Source: an uncultured Oscillospiraceae bacterium (lineage in GTDB: Bacteria; Bacillota; Clostridia; Oscillospirales; Oscillospiraceae). From it: a stretch of DNA of 17,483 nucleotides. How positions within the stretch are numbered: position 1 is the first letter of the stretch; each line of letters starts with the position of its first letter. The position numbers were made by a program, and so were the translations under genes. Of the stretch, positions 1-5,915 are shown piece by piece. The stretch covers positions 1 through 17,483 of the forward strand of contig CALWWH010000269.1 of the NCBI GenBank assembly GCA_944385195.1, read 5' to 3'. The notes under the pieces were generated by a model that worked only from the letters and a program-made list of their open reading frames with translations, was not told the origin of the DNA and ran no database searches.

Positions 1-71
1 AGCACTATTCAGAGCGGGATTTTCATGACCTCTATATAGGTGAGATCATAAAGGTTCTGGTCAACGAATAA
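1..71 (+). CDS. 3' end of an unidentified protein gene (partial)
   Basis: Reading from base 3, this frame stays open to a TAA at 69-71 and encodes about 22 residues ending in IIKVLVNE. The other two + frames close within 39 bases. The stop is followed at once by a strong hairpin terminator, as expected for a real gene end. The residues mix acidic and hydrophobic positions and could form a terminal helix, but this is too little to assign a family. The gene is convergent with the amidohydrolase gene on the other strand. Confidence 0.45.
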   Translation, partial: HYSERDFHDLYIGEIIKVLVNE

Positions 72-114
72 GACAAAACGAGAGCCACCTCAATGGGTGG
101 CTCTCGTTTTGTCT
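71..114. terminator. Bidirectional hairpin terminator, 19-bp perfect stem
   Basis: AGACAAAACGAGAGCCACC (71-89) pairs perfectly with 96-114 around a 6-nt loop. The A-rich 5' foot and T-rich 3' foot (CGTTTTGTCT) let it work for both strands. It sits between the TAA of the left-edge gene and the TGA of the amidohydrolase gene at 120-122. Confidence 0.85.
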
Positions 115-119
115 GTAGA

Positions 120-1562
120 TCAATACCGGCCGATGGGCGGCTGGACATATTCGGGCAAGGGGCAGGTGTAGCTGCCGCCGTTTTTGCGCAGCAGCTCAGC
201 CTTGGCCTTCTGCAGAACCTCCGGGCGTTCCATGGTCCGCAAGGCGGCCAGCGTCAGGACTTCTGCTGCACGAAGCATTCCCTTCATGCCGATGTCAGAG
301 CAGGAGAAAGCGGTGTTCTGCCAAGAGTGGCCCACATTGCCCAGGCAGGCGGTGGCGACGTGGAACATCACTGTGGGCGTCGCGTAGCCTACGTCGCCGA
401 CGTCCGTGGAACCGGAGTCGTAGCCGTTCTCCTTGGGGTCAAAGGGGATAATACCGCTGTGCAGCGGCTTTTGCATCAGCTCATCGACGGCGTCATCGCC
501 GAAGAGCTCAGCCAGATTCTCACGAATGCCGGCCAGCGTCGCGCGGTTGTAGGTGCGTAGGAAGGCAGCGGCAGTTTCAAAGTCAGCCTCGGTCCACTCG
601 GGGGCGCCGGCCTCTTGCAGGCACTCATCCACCACGGCAGCCAATGCTTTGTTGGGCACATAGTCAGAAAAGGCCATAGTGACCTCATACTGCATCTGCG
701 TACTGGTCATCAGGGCAGCGCCCTTGGCCACGTCTACCACCCGGGTGAACAGCTCCTGGACCTGGCTGACCTTGGGGGCGCGAACCTCATACTTGATGAC
801 GGCGTGGCTTTGAACGACGTTGGGGGCAGTGCCGCCGGCGTCGGAGTAGGCGTAGTGTACGCGGGCTTGGTCAATCATATGCTCACGCAGGTAGTTGCAG
901 CCCACGTTCATCAGCTCTACGGCGTCCAGGGCACTGCGGCCCAGGTGTGGGGAGCCGCCTGCATGGGCGGAAATACCGTCAAAGGTGAAGTTGGCGCCCA
1001 TGATGGCTACGCTGCTGCGGGAGCCGACAGCATTGGTGGTGGAGGGATGCCAGGTGAGGGCGAAGTCCACATTGTTAAAATACCCTGCACGGGCAATGAA
1101 CTGCTTGGAGCCCGCACCCTCCTCAGCGGGACAGCCGAAGAAAATGACTGTGCCGTCGAGGTTCTCCGCAGTGAGGTAGTCTTTCAGCGCCACCGCAGCG
1201 GAGAAGCAGCCTGCACCAATCAGGTTGTGGCCGCAGCCGTGACCAGCGCCGCCGGGAATGATGGGCTCCTGCTTTGGAGAGCCGGCCACCTGGGACAGGG
1301 ACGCCAGAGCGTCATACTCTGCCAGAAGACCGACAACCGGCTTCCCGGTGCCGTTAGACCAGGTTGCAGTAAAGGCGGTGGGAATATCAGCGATGCCGCT
1401 GTCGATGGTGAAACCCTCTGCTTTAAGGGCTTCGATTAGCACGGCCGCGGACTTTGTTTCTTCAAAGGAAAGCTCGGCAAACTCCCAGATTTCACTGGCC
1501 AGGCGCTTTGTGGTGTCGGCTTTGGCAGCAACGAGCTGCTTTATTTTTTCCAACTGTGTCAT
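120..1562 (-). CDS. M20D-family amidohydrolase (AbgB-like zinc peptidase)
   Basis: A 480-residue cytoplasmic metallo-amidohydrolase of the M20D group, which includes p-aminobenzoyl-glutamate hydrolase subunit B (AbgB) and aminoacylases. These enzymes cleave an amide bond that links an acyl or aromatic group to an amino acid. Visible metal-site elements are GHGCGHN (Cys110, His112), the catalytic acid pair in PAEEGAG (Glu147/Glu148), TWHPS (His172) and a C-terminal GHSWQ. The dimerisation lid is inserted around residues 190-310, as usual for M20. The ATG is preceded by AAAGGAG at proper spacing and lies 12 nt after the ATPase gene, so it is the last gene of the ABC transporter operon. Its likely job is to hydrolyse the imported compound. 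The AbgB-like call rests on length and the GCGHN/EEG pattern. The substrate cannot be read from the sequence; an indole-acetyl- or N-acyl-amino-acid hydrolase is equally possible. Confidence 0.85.
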   Translation of the reverse strand: MTQLEKIKQLVAAKADTTKRLASEIWEFAELSFEETKSAAVLIEALKAEGFTIDSGIADIPTAFTATWSNGTGKPVVGLLAEYDALASLSQVAGSPKQEPIIPGGAGHGCGHNLIGAGCFSAAVALKDYLTAENLDGTVIFFGCPAEEGAGSKQFIARAGYFNNVDFALTWHPSTTNAVGSRSSVAIMGANFTFDGISAHAGGSPHLGRSALDAVELMNVGCNYLREHMIDQARVHYAYSDAGGTAPNVVQSHAVIKYEVRAPKVSQVQELFTRVVDVAKGAALMTSTQMQYEVTMAFSDYVPNKALAAVVDECLQEAGAPEWTEADFETAAAFLRTYNRATLAGIRENLAELFGDDAVDELMQKPLHSGIIPFDPKENGYDSGSTDVGDVGYATPTVMFHVATACLGNVGHSWQNTAFSCSDIGMKGMLRAAEVLTLAALRTMERPEVLQKAKAELLRKNGGSYTCPLPEYVQPPIGRY

Positions 1563-1574
1563 GATAGAACTCCT

Positions 1575-2309
1575 TTACAATACCATACTCAGGAACTTGT
1601 TCGTGGATGGGTGACGGGGGCTGGTGAAAATTTGTTCCGGCCGGCCCTCTTCCGTGATGACGCCGTCGGAGATGAACAGTACCCGGTCCGAGACTTCGCG
1701 GGCAAAGCCCATCTCATGGGTAACGATCAGAATCGTCATGCCGCTGCGAGTCAGCTCCCCGATGACATCCAGAACCTCCTTGACCATTTCAGGGTCCAGG
1801 GCGGAGGTAGGTTCATCGAAAAGCATCACTTCCGGATGCATGGCTAGAGCCCGCACAATGGCCAGACGCTGCTTTTGCCCGCCGGAAAGCTTCCGGGGAT
1901 ACTCGCTGGCCTTCTCCTCCAGACCGACACGCCTCAAAAGAGACATGGCCTCTTCCTGTGCTTCCGCCTTGGGGACTTTCTTCTCCAGAGTGGGGGCCAG
2001 GGTGATGTTTTCCAGTACGGTCATATTAGGGAAAACATTGAAAGTCTGGAACACCATACCGATCTGGCGTCGGTATTCAGCGATCTTGAGCTTTTTGTCG
2101 GTGATGTCCTGACCTTTAAAATAGACAGAGCCGGCAGTGGGAATCTCTAACAGATTCAGGCAGCGCAGAAAGGTGGATTTACCGCCGCCGGAGGGGCCGA
2201 TGATACTCACGACTTCCCCCTTGCGGATGCTGGTGCTGATGCCCTTGAGGACTTCCAGCTTACCAAAGCTCTTATGCAGGTTTTCTGTTCTCAGGATCTC
2301 GTCAGTCAC
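1575..2309 (-). CDS. Polar amino acid ABC transporter, ATP-binding protein
   Basis: A 244-residue ATPase of the GlnQ/HisP (PAAT) family that powers import of polar amino acids or relatives. It has Walker A GPSGGGKST (38-46), Q-loop Gln88 in VFQTFN, signature LSGGQKQR (141-148), Walker B VMLFDEP (161-167) and switch His198 in VTHEM. Translation starts at GTG (2307-2309), which overlaps the permease stop in the 8-base string GTGACTGA, and a GGAGG lies upstream inside the permease gene. That arrangement implies translational coupling. The length is standard for the family. The amidohydrolase gene follows 12 nt downstream. Confidence 0.95.
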   Translation of the reverse strand: MTDEILRTENLHKSFGKLEVLKGISTSIRKGEVVSIIGPSGGGKSTFLRCLNLLEIPTAGSVYFKGQDITDKKLKIAEYRRQIGMVFQTFNVFPNMTVLENITLAPTLEKKVPKAEAQEEAMSLLRRVGLEEKASEYPRKLSGGQKQRLAIVRALAMHPEVMLFDEPTSALDPEMVKEVLDVIGELTRSGMTILIVTHEMGFAREVSDRVLFISDGVITEEGRPEQIFTSPRHPSTNKFLSMVL

Positions 2310-2961
2310 TGACCATCAACCTCCGTTCCAGCAGCTTCAGCATCCGCGACAGGACAAAATTCAGGACAAAATAGATCGCGCCGGAGATGATCAGGGGCTC
2401 TAAACTCAGGAAGGTCGCGGTCTGGATGGTTTTGTAGCTGGTGGTCAGCTCTCCCACGAAGAAGACCGAGGCCAGGGAGGTGCCCTTGATGGTGGAGATA
2501 AACTCATTGCACAGGGCGGGAAGAATGTTCTTCACCGCCTGGGGCAGGATGACGTGGGTCATGGTGTGGGCATTGCTCAGGCCGATGCTCTTGGCAGCCT
2601 CCCACTGGCCGATATCCACAGCGCCGATGCCTGCGCGAATGATCTCTGCGATGTAAGCTGAGGCGTTGACGATCAGGGCCACTACAATGCAGGCTGTGTC
2701 ACTGAGCTCGATGGGAAGGAACTTGGGCAGGGCAATCCAGAAAAAGTACAGCTGAAGCAGCACGGGGGTACCGCGGAGGATCTCGATGTACACGTCGGTG
2801 AAGACTTTCAAGGGCTTGAATCGGCTCATGCGCATGATGGCGATGACGAGGCCCAGGATGGTGCCGAAGAACACCACCACGCCGGAGATCCACAGAGTGC
2901 CCCACAGGCCTTGCAGGAAGACGTAATAGTATTGTTTCAGCAGTGAGATGATGTTTTGCAT
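2302..2961 (-). CDS. Polar amino acid ABC transporter, permease
   Basis: A 219-residue inner-membrane permease of the HisM/GlnP family. It has several hydrophobic spans, starting with one near residues 15-42 (WISGVVVFFGTILGLVIAIM). The conserved GTPVLLQLYF segment and the EAA loop (EAAKSIGLSNAHTMTHVILPQA, about 141-162), which docks on the ATPase, are both present. AGGAGC precedes the ATG with suitable spacing. The gene sits 28 nt after the binding-protein gene and overlaps the ATPase start by 8 nt. A single permease gene suggests a homodimeric channel. Confidence 0.95.
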   Translation of the reverse strand: MQNIISLLKQYYYVFLQGLWGTLWISGVVVFFGTILGLVIAIMRMSRFKPLKVFTDVYIEILRGTPVLLQLYFFWIALPKFLPIELSDTACIVVALIVNASAYIAEIIRAGIGAVDIGQWEAAKSIGLSNAHTMTHVILPQAVKNILPALCNEFISTIKGTSLASVFFVGELTTSYKTIQTATFLSLEPLIISGAIYFVLNFVLSRMLKLLERRLMVSD

Positions 2962-2989
2962 GGCGAAAAGCTCCTACATGCGTCGAGAT

Positions 2990-3823
2990 TTACTCGATGC
3001 CCAGATCCTTGGCGTAGGCAGTGTAGTAGTCGTCCCACTCCTGGATCTTGCCGGAGTCGTTCAGCTCGGCAATGCACTCGTTGACGATGTTCATCAGGCT
3101 GTCGGTACCTTCCTTGCAGGCGGCGACGACGGTGCCGTTCATGTTCGGGTCGACTTCAAAGCGGAAGCTGGTGGTGCACAGGCCGCCGTTGGCCTCAGCG
3201 TAGAGATCCGCAGAGCCGATAGCAACGATGCAGACGTCAGCCTTGCCCTCGGAGACGGCCAAATAGCCGTCGGTCATTGAGGAGACGAGCTTGAACTCCT
3301 TGCATTCCTTGACATTGGCGGTATACAGGCTCTCCTGGACGGAGCCGCTCTGGGTGATGACCACGGCGTCTTTCAGGGACTCGATGCTGTTGTACTTTTC
3401 TGCATCCTCCGTGCGGCAGAGGAAGCCGTAGCCAGTGTCGCTGGCCTGGTAAACATTGGAGAGATTCATAGAGTTGGCGCGGGCGGGGGAGTAGGCCATG
3501 GCGCTGATGGCCAGATCGTACTTGCCGTCGGCGATACCGGTCAGGACTGCGCTGAACTCCAGAGGAACGATCTTCAGCTCGACGCCAATCTTGTCGGCGA
3601 TGTACTTGGCAATTTCGATGTCGAGACCAACGTATTGCTCGTCACCGTTTTTGGTCGGGTCGATAAACTCATTCGGAGCAAAGTAGGGCTCGGTACAGAC
3701 TTCCAATACACCGGCCTTTTTGATGGCTTCCAGACGGTCGTTGGAGGCGCTGCTGCTGTCGCAGGCAGTCAGAAGGGAAAAAAGCAGCATGGCGCCCATA
3801 AGAATAGAAAGGACTTTTTTCAT
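2990..3823 (-). CDS. Amino acid ABC transporter substrate-binding lipoprotein
   Basis: A 277-residue solute-binding protein of bacterial family 3 (SBP_bac_3). The N-terminus is a lipoprotein signal peptide: Lys-Lys, a hydrophobic core, then lipobox LTAC with Cys21 as the lipidated residue. A Ser-rich linker follows, so the protein is tethered outside the membrane. Family-typical segments are LEVCTEPYFAPNEF, YVGLDIEIAKYIADKIG, LTGIADGKYDLAISAM and the second-lobe stretch ADVCIVAIGSADLY. AAAGGAG precedes the ATG. It is the first gene of the four-gene operon and is read from the consensus-like promoter at 3865-3893. Ligand specificity cannot be read directly; pairing with an M20D amidohydrolase points to an N-substituted amino acid or dipeptide. 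Confidence 0.92.
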   Translation of the reverse strand: MKKVLSILMGAMLLFSLLTACDSSSASNDRLEAIKKAGVLEVCTEPYFAPNEFIDPTKNGDEQYVGLDIEIAKYIADKIGVELKIVPLEFSAVLTGIADGKYDLAISAMAYSPARANSMNLSNVYQASDTGYGFLCRTEDAEKYNSIESLKDAVVITQSGSVQESLYTANVKECKEFKLVSSMTDGYLAVSEGKADVCIVAIGSADLYAEANGGLCTTSFRFEVDPNMNGTVVAACKEGTDSLMNIVNECIAELNDSGKIQEWDDYYTAYAKDLGIE

Positions 3824-3864
3824 TGTGATTTCTCCTTTTCACAAGGGTGATTTATGATGGGCCT

Positions 3865-3893
3865 ATCATACTGCATCCGGAAGCGTTTGTCAA
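3865..3893 (-). promoter_or_regulatory. Promoter of the ABC transporter/amidohydrolase operon
   Basis: On the minus strand TTGACA (3893-3888) is a perfect -35, followed by a 17-nt spacer and TATGAT (3870-3865). The predicted start near 3858 leaves a leader of about 35 nt before the binding-protein ATG. Just upstream of the -35, TTACT-TG-AGTAA (3898-3909) forms a short inverted repeat that may be an activator site. Confidence 0.85.
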
Positions 3894-3953
3894 TACTTTA
3901 CTTGAGTAATCAGATAAATTGTTAAAGTGCACAAAAAAACTGTACGCAGACCC

Positions 3954-3967
3954 AGTGAAGATTCACT
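3954..3967. repeat. Short inverted repeat upstream of the MATE promoter
   Basis: AGTGAA (3954-3959) and TTCACT (3962-3967) are perfect inverse complements separated by GA, and they end one base before the -35 hexamer. The placement fits a regulator site, but a 6-bp repeat can occur by chance. Confidence 0.3.
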
Positions 3968-3968
3968 A

Positions 3969-3997
3969 TTGCATCCGTCGTCCCGATTTGCTATAAT
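3969..3997 (+). promoter_or_regulatory. Promoter of the MATE exporter gene
   Basis: TTGCAT (3969-3974), a 17-nt spacer and a perfect TATAAT (3992-3997) predict transcription from about 4004. This lies inside the longest possible open frame (from 3927) and before the ATG at 4032, so it decides in favour of the downstream start. Confidence 0.85.
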
Positions 3998-4007
3998 AAG
4001 TAGCAAA
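3987..4007. promoter_or_regulatory. Candidate operator: 7-7-7 inverted repeat over the MATE -10
   Basis: TTTGCTA (3987-3993), a 7-nt centre and TAGCAAA (4001-4007) form a perfect inverted repeat. It covers the -10 hexamer and the predicted transcription start. A repressor dimer bound here would block RNA polymerase, as MarR- and TetR-family repressors do at multidrug pump promoters. No regulator gene lies in the window. Confidence 0.5.
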
Positions 4008-4031
4008 CTACGAAAGAAGGCGATTGCGCAA

Positions 4032-5420
4032 ATGAACTCAAAAAACGCAGATTCTCAGCAGAGTCGTCGTTTGATGATGCTCAACGATCCGGTGTCAAAA
4101 GTCATTCCAAAGATGGCGATTCCCACCATTATCTCATTTCTCATTACCTCTATTTATAACATGGCGGATACATACTTCGTCTCCTTTTTGGGTACGAACG
4201 CCACTGCTGCCGTCAGCGTGAACGGCTCTCTGGACCAGTTGATTATGATGTGTGGCTCAATGCTGGCTTTGGGCGCCAATAGTTATATTGCCCGCTTGAT
4301 GGGACAGGGAAATGACAAGAAAGCCAGTCAGGTTCTTTCCTTTGCGTTTTTCATTGCCTTCGGCATTGGATTGGCAATGGCCATCTTTGGCAGCATTTTT
4401 ATGACGCCGATGGTGCGTATGTTGGGAGCGACGCCCACCTGTGAGGAATACTCTATCCAATACGCGACTTACGTGCTCCTAGCGGCGCCCTTTATGGCGA
4501 CAAGCTTTGTCATGAACCAGTGCCTGCGCTCAGAAGGCAGTGCGATGCTTTCCATGGTTGGTATGAGCTTTGGCGGCATCCTCAACTGCGTCCTGGACCC
4601 GATCTTCATTTTTGGCCTTGACCTGGGTGTTGCAGGTGCTTCTATAGCTACTGCCATCTCTAAGCTGGTCAGTTTTGCAATTTTGCTCTTTCCGTATGTC
4701 ACCAAGCGCAGCATGCTGCATCTTTCCCTTCGCAACTTCCGCGTCAAAAAAGATATTGTCTATGAGACTGTCACCGTCGGAAGCAGCTCCATGTTCCGCT
4801 CTGGTCTGGCCGTTTTATCGGGCATTCTGCTCAACTCCCTGGCTGGCGATATTTCGGACTCTGTTCTGGCAGGCATTGGTGTCAGTACCCGCATTATGAT
4901 GTTCCCCTTTGGCATCATCCTGGGCTTTGGTCAGGGATTCCAGCCCGTGGCAGGCTTTAACTGGGGCGCCATGCGCTATGACCGCGTCCACAGCAGCTAT
5001 CGGTTCTCCGCATGGGTATCGCTGGTGGGCTCGGCAATCATGGCATTGATCCTGGGCATCTTTGCCCATTCTGTGATTAAGCTCTTTGCCGGCACCGATC
5101 CTGAAATGCAGAAGATCGGCGCGCTCTGTGTCCGGCTGCAGTGTATTGCAATGCCCATCCACGCTTGGGTTACTGTGGTCAACATGCTCTGTACTGCGCT
5201 GGGCAATGCTGGCGGCGCATTGCTGCTCTCTACGTCCCGTCAGGGTACTTGCCTGATCCCGATTCTGTTCCCGATCGCTCGCTTCTTTGGCGCTATCGGT
5301 CTGGCCTCTGCCCAGGCCATTGCCGATGTCCTAAGCCTGGTTTTGGCGATCCCGATCCTGCTGCGTGTCAAGAAAAAAATCAAAGCCGCCGAGCAGGAGA
5401 AGATGGCTCAAGCCCAATAA
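4032..5420 (+). CDS. MATE family multidrug efflux transporter
   Basis: A cytoplasmic-membrane exporter of the MATE family, which couples Na+ or H+ entry to efflux of drugs or metabolites. The 462 residues contain about 12 hydrophobic spans in two related halves. Family hallmarks are VIPKMAIPTIISFLITSIYNMADTYFVSFLG near the N-terminus, the loop motif NDPVSKVIPKM, RSEGSAMLSMVGMSFGGILNCVLDPIFIF in the middle, and GQGFQPVAGFNWGA in the second half. The ATG at 4032 has GAAGG upstream and lies after the mapped-by-eye promoter; the in-frame ATG at 3927 precedes the -35 and would add 35 charged residues. It is monocistronic, ending 3 nt before the non-coding RNA terminator region. The substrate cannot be told from sequence. 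Confidence 0.93.
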   Translation: MNSKNADSQQSRRLMMLNDPVSKVIPKMAIPTIISFLITSIYNMADTYFVSFLGTNATAAVSVNGSLDQLIMMCGSMLALGANSYIARLMGQGNDKKASQVLSFAFFIAFGIGLAMAIFGSIFMTPMVRMLGATPTCEEYSIQYATYVLLAAPFMATSFVMNQCLRSEGSAMLSMVGMSFGGILNCVLDPIFIFGLDLGVAGASIATAISKLVSFAILLFPYVTKRSMLHLSLRNFRVKKDIVYETVTVGSSSMFRSGLAVLSGILLNSLAGDISDSVLAGIGVSTRIMMFPFGIILGFGQGFQPVAGFNWGAMRYDRVHSSYRFSAWVSLVGSAIMALILGIFAHSVIKLFAGTDPEMQKIGALCVRLQCIAMPIHAWVTVVNMLCTALGNAGGALLLSTSRQGTCLIPILFPIARFFGAIGLASAQAIADVLSLVLAIPILLRVKKKIKAAEQEKMAQAQ

Positions 5421-5423
5421 CAC

Positions 5424-5670
5424 AAAATAAGAAGTAACCCCTTGACCGTGTACCTTTCGCTTACATCAGTCAAGGGGTTACTTCTTTGAATTCTTGATAT
5501 CTAACATCATTGGTTAACCTCTCTTTCTACAGATTGACGCCTGTTGTACGAACCCGTTTCCATATCTGCCTCTGTAACTAAGCCTTTCTACTTCGGTGGT
5601 TGAGATATGTTCGTTTGATCGTGCGTCTGGTTGGTGTTTGGTTCTTAGAACATCGGGTATCACCCTCTCT
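5424..5670 (-). ncRNA. Candidate structured non-coding RNA, ~245 nt (possibly raiA-motif-like)
   Basis: This stretch has no credible protein frame, yet it has a good minus-strand promoter (5677-5705) at one end and an 18-bp terminator at the other. The transcript folds well by eye. Hairpins GGGU-GAU-ACCC (5665-5655) and GUUC-UAA-GAAC (5651-5641) come first. A bulged coaxial helix follows: ACGAAC (5614-5609) with GUUCGU (5553-5548), then AUAUCU (5608-5603) with AGAUAU (5567-5562), closed outside by GACGC (5627-5623) with GCGUC (5540-5536). Loop bases UUACAGA (5577-5571) can pair with UCUGUAG (5533-5527) outside that helix, making a pseudoknot. Many unpaired A-rich stretches suggest tertiary contacts. 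Size, setting and complexity resemble the raiA-motif RNA of Firmicutes, linked to sporulation and aggregation in Clostridium, but I cannot confirm that identity. It does not resemble tmRNA, RNase P or 6S RNA. Confidence 0.65.
5429..5486. terminator. Long hairpin terminator between MATE gene and minus-strand RNA
   Basis: AAGAAGTAACCCCTTGAC (5429-5446) pairs without a mismatch with 5469-5486, an 18-bp stem with a 22-nt loop. On the minus strand it is followed by ATTTTG, a short U-run, so it best serves the minus-strand RNA. On the + strand it can also stop the MATE transcript, though only a weak T-run (TTCTTTG) follows. Confidence 0.8.
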
Positions 5671-5676
5671 GGCTAT

Positions 5677-5705
5677 ATCATAGCATGGAGGATAAAATAC
5701 TGCAA
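5677..5705 (-). promoter_or_regulatory. Promoter of the minus-strand non-coding RNA
   Basis: Minus-strand TTGCAG (5705-5700), a 17-nt spacer and TATGAT (5682-5677) predict transcription from about 5670. No start codon with a ribosome binding site follows, and the next strong signal is the terminator at 5486-5429. Its -35 overlaps one arm of the 10-bp inverted repeat at 5703-5758. Confidence 0.7.
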
Positions 5706-5758
5706 GATGGGAAAATGCACAAAGCGAAAACAGATAATTTGTTTGATATCCCATCTTG
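5703..5758. repeat. 10-bp inverted repeat overlapping the ncRNA -35
   Basis: CAAGATGGGA (5703-5712) and TCCCATCTTG (5749-5758) are perfect inverse complements 36 nt apart. One arm overlaps the -35 of the ncRNA promoter. It could be a pair of regulator sites or a transcribed hairpin. Confidence 0.5.
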
Positions 5759-5784
5759 TAACTAGCATAATATTATGCTAAAAT
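5756..5784 (+). promoter_or_regulatory. Possible + strand promoter leading straight into a terminator
   Basis: TTGTAA (5756-5761), a 17-nt spacer and TAAAAT (5779-5784) fit a vegetative promoter whose start would fall near 5791, right before the hairpin at 5794. An overlapping alternative is TTGATA (5743-5748), 17 nt, CATAAT (5766-5771). AT-rich DNA gives such matches easily. Confidence 0.3.
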
Positions 5785-5793
5785 AATATTATT
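5763..5793. repeat. Two adjacent AT-rich perfect palindromes
   Basis: TAGCATAATATTATGCTA (5763-5780) is an 18-bp perfect palindrome, followed one base later by AATAATATTATT (5782-5793), a 12-bp perfect palindrome. They may be protein sites, or part of the A/T tract of the adjoining hairpin read on the minus strand. Confidence 0.5.
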
Positions 5794-5822
5794 GGCCGGT
5801 AATTTGACCGGCCTTTCTTTTT
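5794..5822 (+). terminator. Hairpin terminator with T-tract
   Basis: GGCCGGT (5794-5800) pairs with ACCGGCC (5807-5813) around a 6-nt loop and is followed by TTTCTTTTTT, a classical factor-independent terminator for + strand transcription. No + strand gene lies between the MATE terminator and this point, so its client is unclear. Confidence 0.75.
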
Positions 5823-5831
5823 CAATAAAAA

Positions 5832-5872
5832 CCCCCGCCGGTTGAGCCATACGATCCAACCGGCGGGGTATT
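5832..5872. terminator. Bidirectional terminator downstream of the decarboxylase gene
   Basis: CCCCGCCGGTTG (5833-5844) pairs with CAACCGGCGGGG (5857-5868) around a 12-nt loop. Minus-strand transcription meets a U-run (TTTTTATTG) after the stem and + strand transcription meets TATTTTTGG. It lies about 45 nt past the decarboxylase stop codon. Confidence 0.85.
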
Positions 5873-5915
5873 TTTGGACAAACTACGTCCTTTTTTCTGT
5901 CAGTTTTTGCGCTGA

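Noticed and set aside
615..1439. A 274-codon + strand open frame
   Set aside because: Shadow of the M20D amidohydrolase; no family features.
3927..4031. An N-terminal extension of the MATE protein from the ATG at 3927
   Set aside because: The promoter (3969-3997) lies inside it, it has no ribosome binding site, and it would add 35 charged residues absent from the family.
5424..5670. The ncRNA being tmRNA, RNase P RNA or 6S RNA
   Set aside because: No tRNA-like CCA end or tag frame, no RNase P core pattern, and the ends do not pair into the long rod with central bubble expected of 6S RNA.
5596..5781. A 61-codon + strand open frame in the intergenic gap
   Set aside because: No ribosome binding site, no recognisable features, and it lies across the ncRNA, its promoter and the inverted repeat.
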